IMG/VR virus record: IMGVR_UViG_3300028840_004184
Location: 106,411 to 170,410 of that record
From: a virus
Reading direction: 5' to 3' (one strand)
DNA: 64,000 bases
Position 1 is the stretch's first letter, and the number at the start of each line of letters is the position of its first letter. Shown piece after piece: positions 52,755 through 60,529 of this stretch. The translations under genes and the position numbers were made by a program. A model generated the notes under the pieces. That model was not told the DNA's origin. It saw only the letters and a list, made by a program, of their open reading frames with translations, and did no database searches.

Positions 52755-54419
52755 GTGAGTGACAAGAAACCCTTTAAGACATATGCTTTAGCTAAGGCTA
52801 CCTTATTTGAACCTAATGATAAGGCCATAGCTAAGACTAATGCTGCTCTTAAGCAAATTGGCGGGGAAAAAACCAAGAATCTTCTTCCACAAACTGATCT
52901 TTTATATGTCAAATCCGTTCTTGTTACTGCTGGAATGAATGCTAATGATGATGTTTTTTTTGTAGACGAACTATGGGATGCTCGTTACTCACCTATATTA
53001 AAGCCACTTGATTGGCTTCATAACGAACAAGAGATTATTGGCGTTATGTATAATGTTTCTGCTCGCGATATAAATGATGGAGCGGGTATTGATTTAGAAC
53101 TTGAGCATTATGATAAGCCTTTCGAAATTATATCAGAGGGTGTTGTTTATAAACTTTTGTTCGCCGATCGTGCTAACGAGATTGTTAGGGGAACCAAGGC
53201 TGGTGACTTGTTTGTTAGCATGGAGTGCTGGTTTGATAATTATGATTATGTTGTGTTTAATAATGGTAATATAGAGCGTATTATTAAACGCAGTGGTGAT
53301 ACATCGTTTTTAGATGCATCACTTAAGGCTTTCGGGGGCAGCGGCTTTTTTGATGATCCCGATAGCGATGGTTTCAAACGTATTGGAAGAGGGTTACGCA
53401 ATTTAACCTTTGGTGGTTGTGGATTTGTACCGCGTCCTGCTAATAAGAGATCTGTTATTGAGGTAGTGGGTGATACGGAAGAACCTCATGAGAATAAGGT
53501 GATTGAAAGTGACGCAGAACAGAATTTGGTGTGTGCTGATAGTAATAAGGAGGATGTAATGACCAACGAAAAAGATCTGGTTAAAGCGTCGGTTAAAGAG
53601 GTTTTAGATGAGCAGGCTGAGGTTAGCCGCATCAAAGATCTTGAAAAGAAAGCAAGGACGCTAGCTACTGTACAAGAAGAAAAAAATAGTCTTGAAGCTC
53701 AGATCGAGCTTATGACAAGACAGCGTGATAATATTTTGTCTGCATTTACTGATACAATGCAGGAAATTGTAAAAATCGTTGCCGCTGAGGCTCCGCCTGA
53801 GATCGCAGCCATCGATGCCGCAAGCGATGATGTCGAAGCTGCATTCCAAGCAAAGTTGTCGTGGATTCAGAAATCTGTTGGTTCTATGGCCGAAAAAGTT
53901 GAGGCTGCTTCTGAGTATAAAGAGAAGCTTGATGCTTTGGCCAAAGATGCACGCAGAAGTGAAGTAAACGAACTACTTTGTGATGTGAATGTGGGGGATG
54001 AAGCACTTTCTGGTCTTATTGAAAATGCACTTGCTATGTGTGACGAGGATTATACCAAGTGGTTCGATGAGAAAAAATTACTTATCGATAGTATGAAGGC
54101 GGAGTCTTCAGATAATTCTGAGGATGAAGAGTCTGCTGCTGATGGTGGTGAAGATAGTGCCGAAGCGTCTTCTGACGAGAACAACTCTGACGGAGACGAG
54201 ACTGATAGTGCCGAAGCTGATGAAAATGAAGTCAGCGAAAAGGTGTTGGATAATGTGGAAGAAGATGACCAGCCGAATTTGGCTGGTGCCACTAGTGAGC
54301 CTGAAGATAATGATCCAGATGGCGTAAAACAGCTTGCGGCTGATCTTCACCCCACAGAAGAGAACGAGGACAATGAAGACGAAAAGTCTGAGTTTGATTT
54401 TCTTAACCATGATGAATAA
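52755..54419 (+). CDS. prohead protease fused to a scaffold domain
   Basis: GTG start at 52755. Residues about 40-170 carry the pattern of phage prohead proteases: WLHNEQEIIG with H89 and DLFVSMECWF with S155 as likely catalytic pair, spaced like T4 gp21. Residues about 265-554 are acidic, coiled-coil-rich and end in a long Glu/Asp/Ser tail, the composition of capsid scaffolds. A second start inside (53559) could make the scaffold alone. Lies directly before the decoration and major capsid genes. Confidence 0.72.
   Translation: MSDKKPFKTYALAKATLFEPNDKAIAKTNAALKQIGGEKTKNLLPQTDLLYVKSVLVTAGMNANDDVFFVDELWDARYSPILKPLDWLHNEQEIIGVMYNVSARDINDGAGIDLELEHYDKPFEIISEGVVYKLLFADRANEIVRGTKAGDLFVSMECWFDNYDYVVFNNGNIERIIKRSGDTSFLDASLKAFGGSGFFDDPDSDGFKRIGRGLRNLTFGGCGFVPRPANKRSVIEVVGDTEEPHENKVIESDAEQNLVCADSNKEDVMTNEKDLVKASVKEVLDEQAEVSRIKDLEKKARTLATVQEEKNSLEAQIELMTRQRDNILSAFTDTMQEIVKIVAAEAPPEIAAIDAASDDVEAAFQAKLSWIQKSVGSMAEKVEAASEYKEKLDALAKDARRSEVNELLCDVNVGDEALSGLIENALAMCDEDYTKWFDEKKLLIDSMKAESSDNSEDEESAADGGEDSAEASSDENNSDGDETDSAEADENEVSEKVLDNVEEDDQPNLAGATSEPEDNDPDGVKQLAADLHPTEENEDNEDEKSEFDFLNHDE
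53559..54419 (+). CDS. nested in-frame scaffold protein (286 aa)
   Basis: ATG at 53559 in the same frame as the 52755 gene (residue 269), preceded by AAGGAGG at 53547-53553. The ribosome site is as strong as those of independent genes. The product would be the acidic coiled-coil part alone, as lambda Nu3 is made from within gene C. No frame change is needed. Not proved without protein data. Confidence 0.65.
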   Translation: MTNEKDLVKASVKEVLDEQAEVSRIKDLEKKARTLATVQEEKNSLEAQIELMTRQRDNILSAFTDTMQEIVKIVAAEAPPEIAAIDAASDDVEAAFQAKLSWIQKSVGSMAEKVEAASEYKEKLDALAKDARRSEVNELLCDVNVGDEALSGLIENALAMCDEDYTKWFDEKKLLIDSMKAESSDNSEDEESAADGGEDSAEASSDENNSDGDETDSAEADENEVSEKVLDNVEEDDQPNLAGATSEPEDNDPDGVKQLAADLHPTEENEDNEDEKSEFDFLNHDE

Positions 54420-54442
54420 TGTGTGAAGGAGGTGTTAAGTAG

Positions 54443-54883
54443 ATGGCTCTTAAAGAGGATCGTCAAATTTTTGAAACAAGTGTAAGCTTTGCTTCATCTG
54501 GTACTATGGAGAGAGGTGGAGTGGCAAGTATTATCCCGTGGGCTGATGGGCTCGTGTATTATGCTGCTGGTAGTGGACAAACGCCTCATGGTATCGTACT
54601 TGATGACATTGAGTCTTTGAATCCTATGACGCAACCCGAGTATCTGCAAAGAAATGTTTCTCCTGCGGGTGCAGCAGTTGGCATCGTGACGAGAGGTGAG
54701 GTCAAGACAGATATGATTGATACTGGCAATACTACTTATGCTGCTGGTCAGCCTTTGTATCTGTTAGGTAATGGAAGAATCACTAACATTGCTTCTGTTG
54801 TCGGGACGTTGGATGTGCGTGTTGGCACTTGTTTGTCAACTAGGGATTCGCAAGGTTTTATCAAGATGAGAGTTGAATTATAA
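54443..54883 (+). CDS. putative head decoration protein (146 aa)
   Basis: ATG at 54443 behind AAGGAGG. Beta-rich, small, Gly-rich, immediately before the major capsid gene, the usual place of decoration proteins. It shares the elements ERGGV, RGEVxTD, GTxLS and a final KxRxEL with the 57667 protein, suggesting one fold. Function by position. Confidence 0.55.
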   Translation: MALKEDRQIFETSVSFASSGTMERGGVASIIPWADGLVYYAAGSGQTPHGIVLDDIESLNPMTQPEYLQRNVSPAGAAVGIVTRGEVKTDMIDTGNTTYAAGQPLYLLGNGRITNIASVVGTLDVRVGTCLSTRDSQGFIKMRVEL

Positions 54884-54901
54884 GAAGGGGGTGAAAAATA
54901 G

Positions 54902-55933
54902 ATGTCTTATGCAAAGAAGTATAGCGAAAAATCAAAGGATGCTCTTAGGAGAGCGGCTTCTGCTAACAAGGAGATTCGTGAGGATGCTCAACAAGCTCTT
55001 GCTCAGGCACTGACCGTCCCTCTTCGTAAAGCTATTTTCGACAGGGATAGTCTTGGTGAGATCTTCGTAAAAGAAGTTCTTGAGCCGGGTGGACAGGCCA
55101 ATTATCCGCTTGATTTCATCAAGCCTGGATACGAGGACGAGTTTGTCGCTTTTACTCTTCCTAAGCAGGGGAGAATACCGGAGAGACATGTGGAAGGCGA
55201 CGAGCTTTGGGTCCAAACTTTTCGCGTTGGTAATACCATCGATTGGGATATTTCTTACGCTGAAAATGCTCGCTTTAACGTTATTGAGAGATGTATCCGT
55301 GCTTATGAAGACGGCTATATCCGCAAGAATAACAGTGATGGATGGCGTACTATCCTAGCTGCTGCTGATGGTCGTGGCTTGATTGTTTCCGCTACGGGTG
55401 CGGCTCCTTTTACTGGGGCGACAGTTGTTCCTACTGCTGCTGCCGGTCAGTTTACTAAAGAGCTTGTGTCTCGTATGAAGACTGCCATGATGAGAGGTGC
55501 TGGCGGGAATGGGCCTTACGCTGGACGTTTGACCGATCTTTATCTGAGCCCTGAGGCTATGGAAGACATCCGTGCCTGGGACGCGGACGAGGTTGATGAG
55601 TTCACACGTCGTCAAATCTTCGTTAACGAGGAATATGGTCTGGCAAGTATTTATGGGGTAACCCTCCATGAGATGACCGAGTTCGGTATCGGACAGGAAT
55701 ATCAGAACTTCCTTACTAACGTTACTAGAACTTCTTTTCCTGGAAGCGAAGTTGAGTGGTGCGTAGGTCTTGACTTGTCTACCAAGGATTCGTTCCTGAT
55801 GCCTATTCGTAGAGAGCTAGAAACTCTTGATGATCCTACACTTTACAGGCAGATGAGAATGGGTATTTATGGCTGGATGGAACATGGCTTTGCCGCTTTG
55901 GACCCTCGTAGGGTAATCCTGGGCTGCTTCTAA
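54902..55933 (+). CDS. major capsid protein (HK97 fold)
   Basis: 343 residues after protease/scaffold and decoration genes, with a strong ribosome site (AAGGGGGTG). The N-terminal helix (KSKDALRRAASANKEIREDAQQ) and the central run (DLWV-type GDELWVQTFRVGNTIDWDISYAENARFNVIERC) resemble HK97-type capsid proteins of large phages. Followed by a terminator. A capsid call by context and length more than by a diagnostic motif. Confidence 0.8.
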   Translation: MSYAKKYSEKSKDALRRAASANKEIREDAQQALAQALTVPLRKAIFDRDSLGEIFVKEVLEPGGQANYPLDFIKPGYEDEFVAFTLPKQGRIPERHVEGDELWVQTFRVGNTIDWDISYAENARFNVIERCIRAYEDGYIRKNNSDGWRTILAAADGRGLIVSATGAAPFTGATVVPTAAAGQFTKELVSRMKTAMMRGAGGNGPYAGRLTDLYLSPEAMEDIRAWDADEVDEFTRRQIFVNEEYGLASIYGVTLHEMTEFGIGQEYQNFLTNVTRTSFPGSEVEWCVGLDLSTKDSFLMPIRRELETLDDPTLYRQMRMGIYGWMEHGFAALDPRRVILGCF

Positions 55934-55964
55934 GGTTATGTCATTTATTACAGTTTAGCAATAT

Positions 55965-55999
55965 ATAGAGAGGGATAATATCTCTCTCTATTTTTTTTT
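55965..55999 (+). terminator. intrinsic terminator after the capsid gene
   Basis: ATAGAGAG pairs with CTCTCTAT around GGATAATAT, followed by a run of T. Confidence 0.8.
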
Positions 56000-56001
56000 A
56001 T

Positions 56002-56011
56002 TTAGTGTATA
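56002..56011 (+). promoter_or_regulatory. late motif TTAGTGTATA, copy 5
   Basis: Directly after the capsid terminator, 92 bases before the gene at 56103. The position after a terminator strongly suggests a promoter. Confidence 0.7.
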
Positions 56012-56102
56012 TACATACATCAAGTCTTACTTTACAATCGGTCCCTTATGGCCGGTGGGGTGGAGGCGAAGAAAACAAGATATGATGGAGGAGGTTTTAG
56101 AT

Positions 56103-56711
56103 ATGGGTATGAGAGGTACACTTAACGCGAGAGGTTCTCAGTTTCTTCGTGGTGTTGCTTATGTGAGGCATTTGGGAGATGAGGGGTCTGCTGGTAGTCC
56201 AGCCGGTCACGTCGCATTAAGACCTGATACAGACCATGTTGTTGGGTTTACATCAGGTATCCCATCAACTGCCGCGACGGCTGGTAGTGGTATCACAGTT
56301 CCAGCACAGGGCGTTTATAAAGCCAAGGCTTTTGTGCATGTATCTGGTATGGCTCCCGTGCCTGCTGTTGTGACTCAGGCTGGTCCTCAGTATGGTATTG
56401 GTTTTACTCTTGATGGTGCTCCTATTCAGCAATCTCGCAATATTTTCAACGCCGCTTCTGGTGTCGGTAGTAATGGCGTAGCAGCGAGTTCTCCTCAAGT
56501 TACAAGACTCGAAGCAGAAGCCACTTTCTTTGCTCGTAAGAATGATGTTCTTCGGGTTGTCATCCGTGGCAATGGAGACGCTGGTGGATTTACTCTAGTC
56601 GGACAAGATGAGCTTAGCGGTGCTAATGTGCCGATGACTGTTCCTGCCGCTTTTGTACATCTACAAAGAATACCTACTAAGGAGCTTGGTTCTGACACAT
56701 ACCTTGTCTAA
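56103..56711 (+). CDS. C1q/TNF-like jelly-roll structural protein (202 aa)
   Basis: Start at 56103 for GGAGGAGG eight bases upstream. The pattern GVYKAKAFVHV, YGIGFTLDGAPI, FFARKNDVLRVVIRG and AFVHLQRI is that of the trimeric C1q/TNF-type jelly roll found in phage head fibres and decoration proteins. Expressed as its own unit. Probably a virion surface protein. Confidence 0.6.
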   Translation: MGMRGTLNARGSQFLRGVAYVRHLGDEGSAGSPAGHVALRPDTDHVVGFTSGIPSTAATAGSGITVPAQGVYKAKAFVHVSGMAPVPAVVTQAGPQYGIGFTLDGAPIQQSRNIFNAASGVGSNGVAASSPQVTRLEAEATFFARKNDVLRVVIRGNGDAGGFTLVGQDELSGANVPMTVPAAFVHLQRIPTKELGSDTYLV

Positions 56712-56723
56712 CAGCTTATAATG

Positions 56724-56747
56724 GGGTGACTCCATAAGGAGTCACCC
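56724..56747 (+). terminator. hairpin between late genes
   Basis: GGGTGACTCC-ATAA-GGAGTCACCC, a perfect 10-bp stem. The T-run after it is poor (TAATACTCTTA), so termination may be partial. Confidence 0.6.
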
Positions 56748-56778
56748 TAATACTCTTAGATTAGGAGGAGTGTGAATC

Positions 56779-57318
56779 ATGACTACCTTAACGGGTGATG
56801 GTGGCATTTATGATGCTGTACGTATCGACGCAGGCGATCCTGATGGGGTTGTATTCGTTGATGCTTTTTTGAATCGTGTGCTACAGAAAGCTGTGCGTAG
56901 ACTCAATAATACGCTTGGTTTGTCTGTGACTAATCGACCAAGAGGCGTTCATGGATACAAATCTCTGAGTGTCGCTCCTATCACATATAACATCTCAGGT
57001 AACAGTATTGACCCAGACAACGACGAGCTTGCTGACATGATAGTATTGATGATGGAATATATTATCAAAAAAGGCGAGGTCGCTGCTCTTAAGAGACTCA
57101 ATGCTGCTTATGGGGGGGCATTTTCCACCAATGCGGAAGCAGATGATATATCTGTAAAAAATGCTGATGGTGTTGATGTAAGGATGGGGGCAAACAGACT
57201 TGCTACTAGAGCAAGATTATTTACTCTTGATTTAGAAACAATCATAAAAGAGTTAAATGAAGCGATAAAAAGATTTTTATTTCGTCAAACTGGTAATTAT
57301 AGTAAGTTGGTTTATTAA
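56779..57318 (+). CDS. putative head-tail connector protein (179 aa)
   Basis: ATG at 56779 behind AGGAGGAGTG. Mostly helical (DAFLNRVLQKAVRRLNNTLG and DELADMIVLMMEYIIKKGEVAALKR). Helical adaptor proteins of this size usually follow the capsid gene in tailed phages. Call by position and helicity. Confidence 0.45.
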   Translation: MTTLTGDGGIYDAVRIDAGDPDGVVFVDAFLNRVLQKAVRRLNNTLGLSVTNRPRGVHGYKSLSVAPITYNISGNSIDPDNDELADMIVLMMEYIIKKGEVAALKRLNAAYGGAFSTNAEADDISVKNADGVDVRMGANRLATRARLFTLDLETIIKELNEAIKRFLFRQTGNYSKLVY

Positions 57319-57323
57319 ATGTT

Positions 57324-57662
57324 ATGCTTGTTTGGTTGCGAAGCCCATTTGCTATTGGTCTTATTCCCGAGACTGGTGGTAGAATATATGGATATAGGCT
57401 ATGCTATGATCCTTGTGAAATATCTTATGAGCTATACAAGAGACATAAGAAGATTTTTAAATTAGCTCCTTATACTACTAAGTGGCTACGCGAGAATTAT
57501 GGTGCAGATTTTACTCCAATTTTTTTTACGTATGATGAGGTTATGGATATGCCTTATAAGGCATTACATAGGCTCGCTTATGAAATGAATCTAGGATTTC
57601 GTGGTAATCCATCTATTAAAAAACTTAGGCTTGCTATTCGTAGATCATTAAGGAGCAAATAA
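57324..57662 (+). CDS. small hypothetical neck-region protein (112 aa)
   Basis: ATG at 57324, 5 bases after the previous stop and without a clear ribosome site. Basic, with many aromatic residues (SYELYKRHKKIFKLAPY) and a helical end. No family recognised; in the neck gene region. Confidence 0.5.
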   Translation: MLVWLRSPFAIGLIPETGGRIYGYRLCYDPCEISYELYKRHKKIFKLAPYTTKWLRENYGADFTPIFFTYDEVMDMPYKALHRLAYEMNLGFRGNPSIKKLRLAIRRSLRSK

Positions 57663-57666
57663 CTAT

Positions 57667-58257
57667 ATGGGACTGAAGCCACTAAGGACACAATACATGA
57701 CAAATAGGGATGATTTTTGTCATCCTCGCACAAGCGAGCGTGGTGGTGTTTTAACTGCTGTCACTGTGTCTGGTGTTGAGTACGCTGATTATTCTGCTGA
57801 TCCAAGTGGACTCGGCATTTTAGGTATTAAAGCGAATGATCATGAGTGGATGGAGTTTGATAGACAGGTGTCTAACTATGGTGATGTTAGACGCGTAGCC
57901 CAACTAGATGATATAGCTTATATAATAACTGGTGGTGAAGTTGTAACTGATTGGGTCCATCCAGATTACGCCTCTTCTATAAAAGCGGGTGATGCTGCTT
58001 ATGCTGGTCCTTCTGGTTTGTTGGTAAATGACCAATCTTTTGCTGGTCGAAAAGTGGGCACTTTTCTTTGTAGTGTTGGTTCAACGCAATTTAATTTACA
58101 GAGACATGATACTTATCTTGTTTTATATGGAGGCGGTGGACTAAGTTATGTATGGACCGATCCACAAACAAAAGAAATAGAAGAAGTAAATACGACTAAG
58201 GTATTTTTATCTGTTGCTGGGTGGGTTAAATTAAGAATAGAACTGAGTAGTGGTTAA
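57667..58257 (+). CDS. beta-rich structural protein related to the 54443 protein (196 aa)
   Basis: ATG at 57667 behind AAGGAGC. Shares ERGGV, GGEVVTD, GTFLxS and a final WVKLRIEL with the 54443 protein in the same order, with extra loops between. Suggests two variants of one decoration or plug-type fold within the head-neck genes. Confidence 0.5.
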   Translation: MGLKPLRTQYMTNRDDFCHPRTSERGGVLTAVTVSGVEYADYSADPSGLGILGIKANDHEWMEFDRQVSNYGDVRRVAQLDDIAYIITGGEVVTDWVHPDYASSIKAGDAAYAGPSGLLVNDQSFAGRKVGTFLCSVGSTQFNLQRHDTYLVLYGGGGLSYVWTDPQTKEIEEVNTTKVFLSVAGWVKLRIELSSG

Positions 58258-58259
58258 TT

Positions 58260-58784
58260 ATGGTATTATTGCCAACAAAAGAGGATTTTTCTCAGGCTTC
58301 AGGCACGATACCTTTTGGTATTATGGAGCGTTATTACGAGGCTATTATGGACAAAACCTATGTCCAGAATAGTGGCATAGCTCGTCAAATTATATTACAT
58401 CTTGAGCCATCACGTACTGAAGATAAAACAGTGCAGGCACAGAACAATCCTGGGGCTTTTAATCCGTATTTTCAGGGGGCGATGAGACCTACTGCTGGTG
58501 GTAAAAATAGGAGTGTTGAAATAACTCCTCGCGATATACCGTATATGGCCCAGATTAGACATGGACCTAAACCAGATGATGATACAAATGGAATCGGTGC
58601 GTTAGCACAAGATGAGTGTGCTACTACTTTAGCTATTGAATGTTTGCCTGATTTGGAATCTTGTTTGTCAGCTACGATTGATGATATGCGATTTACTAGA
58701 TTGGGTGGGCATAGGCCAATTGGTTTTATGACTAAAAAATTTGTTATACAGAAGTGGAAACGTAAACAGGAGACTGTGGTGTAA
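58260..58784 (+). CDS. hypothetical neck/head-closure protein (174 aa)
   Basis: ATG at 58260, directly after the previous stop. Mixed alpha/beta, with RQIILHLEPSR and a basic C-terminus (FVIQKWKRKQE). Located where head closure or tail completion proteins usually are. No diagnostic motif. Confidence 0.45.
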   Translation: MVLLPTKEDFSQASGTIPFGIMERYYEAIMDKTYVQNSGIARQIILHLEPSRTEDKTVQAQNNPGAFNPYFQGAMRPTAGGKNRSVEITPRDIPYMAQIRHGPKPDDDTNGIGALAQDECATTLAIECLPDLESCLSATIDDMRFTRLGGHRPIGFMTKKFVIQKWKRKQETVV

Positions 58785-59422
58785 TGGTTGAGATTTCTAT
58801 TGATTTAAATAAAAGATCTAATAGGAGATCTCTTATGTTTGCTGTTACTAATAAATGGAACAAGGCTGTTGTTCTGGCTGCTCCTGCGATTCAAAAGGAG
58901 TTGCGTAGTCAGTTGATTACTGGTGGCGGAGCGATGATTCCATTTAATAAAACGCTTGTTTGGACATATATGCATCAGCCAGGAATTTTGGCTGAGCTTG
59001 GTTTTATGTCGCTTAAACCATTTGATGATTTGTTAGATGCTTTACGTAGTACTATTGATGTATATACATCTCGTGCTAAGCGTAAAATGTTAGTTATCAA
59101 TATGTTTTCTTTGAGTGCTATCGCTGGGATGACAATTCATCCTTCTGCTGGGACTGGTCAGCTAGGTGAGGTTTCTTGGTTTGTTGATTGGGTTGTTCGG
59201 GGTAGACCTATCCGCAGATATGATTTTAAGACTACCGGACCTCCTGTACCAAGGTCATCTAGGTTGGCAGGCCCAGAAGCTGGTTTGATGGTTCCTGCTC
59301 GTGGTGGATTTTGGAGCATACCTCCTTTTAAGGATGATATTTTGAGGTGGTTGGATAATAACGGAAGTCATATAAAGTCTTTGATTATTAGTCAAATTAG
59401 GAAAGCTGTGAAGCGGGTATAA
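58784..59422 (+). CDS. hypothetical tail-completion-region protein (212 aa)
   Basis: ATG at 58784 overlaps the previous stop. N-terminal basic helix region (NKRSNRRSLMFAV), a central hydrophobic stretch, then a Pro/Gly-rich part and a C-terminal helix (ILRWLDNNGSHIKSLIISQIRKAVKR) of the style seen in HK97 gp10-like neck proteins. Function by position. Confidence 0.45.
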   Translation: MVEISIDLNKRSNRRSLMFAVTNKWNKAVVLAAPAIQKELRSQLITGGGAMIPFNKTLVWTYMHQPGILAELGFMSLKPFDDLLDALRSTIDVYTSRAKRKMLVINMFSLSAIAGMTIHPSAGTGQLGEVSWFVDWVVRGRPIRRYDFKTTGPPVPRSSRLAGPEAGLMVPARGGFWSIPPFKDDILRWLDNNGSHIKSLIISQIRKAVKRV

Positions 59423-59424
59423 TT

Positions 59425-60474
59425 ATGGGTTTATATAAGCATAGATCGTTATTAAAATTAAATATGAAAATGCTTCTTGATTATGAGTTTGTCAGAGATG
59501 GTAGATATAGTAATGTTGCTTCTGGTCAGCAATATTATGATGGTTCGGACATGAGTATTTTGCAGTGTGATACAGAGGCGTCTAACCAGTTTGGTATGCA
59601 GGCCGGTCAGGTATGGCAAAGCATTTCTCGTAATTGGGTTTATGAATCTGGTGTTGTTCTTAACGACACGATAGGTATCAGGGATAATGCCCTACCTATT
59701 GTTTGTTCCGGTGTTTATGTCGATGGTATTTTTAAGGCTACCGCGTCTTCTCATCCAGATCATGATGTTTCGTATTCGCATCACGTTGATTGGATCAACG
59801 GGCGTGTTATTTTTGATTCTCCTGTATCTTTAACGTCTAATGTACAGGCTGCTTTTGCTTATAAACATGTTCGTGTTACCTTTGAGGATGATTTTAATAA
59901 TGAATTACAGCAGGGGTATTTAGAGTCGAAGTATTTGACTAATCCGTTAGTGTCTAATAATTTAGCTTATCCGTCTGGTATGGCACAGCCTTTTCCGGCT
60001 GTTTTTGTCGAGACTGCTAGTCGTAGATGGAAACCGTATGAGCTTGGTAATAGGAGCTTAACGGCTCATGATAGAGTTATTTTTCACGTATGGACACTTG
60101 ATGGTATGACGAGGGATGATGTTATGGATATTATTTCTTATCAGGAAAGAAAGAGTATCCCTATGATTGACTTCAATTTAGCACCATTGCCTTTGTCTGG
60201 TATTTATAATGAGATTTCTCCTGAGTATATACCTTATCAGGAGTTGTTGAAAAATCCGGTTGTTAATGTAATAGGTTCTACGTATGGGACGGCACATGCT
60301 ATTGGTTACAATATGTTTATAGAAGATACGGAATCTATGAATGATGCAAGGTATGCCGATTTTGAGCGTGGTCGTGTCGAATGTATAGCTATTGTGCATC
60401 AATTTCATCCTAATTTGCCTATAGGAATAAATACTGGCTCTTTTGGATTTAAGGGCGGGAATGAGAACTTTTAG
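59425..60474 (+). CDS. hypothetical neck or tail protein (349 aa)
   Basis: ATG at 59425. Acidic, rich in Tyr, Asp and Ser, mainly beta (VNGRVIFDSPVSLTSNVQAAFAY-type stretches). Last gene before the tail-tube-like gene; a tail terminator or baseplate-like role is possible. Its stop overlaps late motif copy 6. Confidence 0.45.
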   Translation: MGLYKHRSLLKLNMKMLLDYEFVRDGRYSNVASGQQYYDGSDMSILQCDTEASNQFGMQAGQVWQSISRNWVYESGVVLNDTIGIRDNALPIVCSGVYVDGIFKATASSHPDHDVSYSHHVDWINGRVIFDSPVSLTSNVQAAFAYKHVRVTFEDDFNNELQQGYLESKYLTNPLVSNNLAYPSGMAQPFPAVFVETASRRWKPYELGNRSLTAHDRVIFHVWTLDGMTRDDVMDIISYQERKSIPMIDFNLAPLPLSGIYNEISPEYIPYQELLKNPVVNVIGSTYGTAHAIGYNMFIEDTESMNDARYADFERGRVECIAIVHQFHPNLPIGINTGSFGFKGGNENF

Positions 60475-60480
60475 TGTATT
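60471..60480 (+). promoter_or_regulatory. late motif TTAGTGTATT, copy 6
   Basis: Overlaps the stop of the previous gene, 50 bases before the tail-tube-like gene at 60530. Confidence 0.6.
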
Positions 60481-60529
60481 GTATTAAAGACGGTTAGTTT
60501 AATTAGCTGACAGAAGGAGGTGTAGTAGA

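Noticed and set aside
44500-60474. Tail sheath gene
   Set aside because: No protein with sheath-like features was found in the neck-tail region before the tube-like gene; the tail type stays open.
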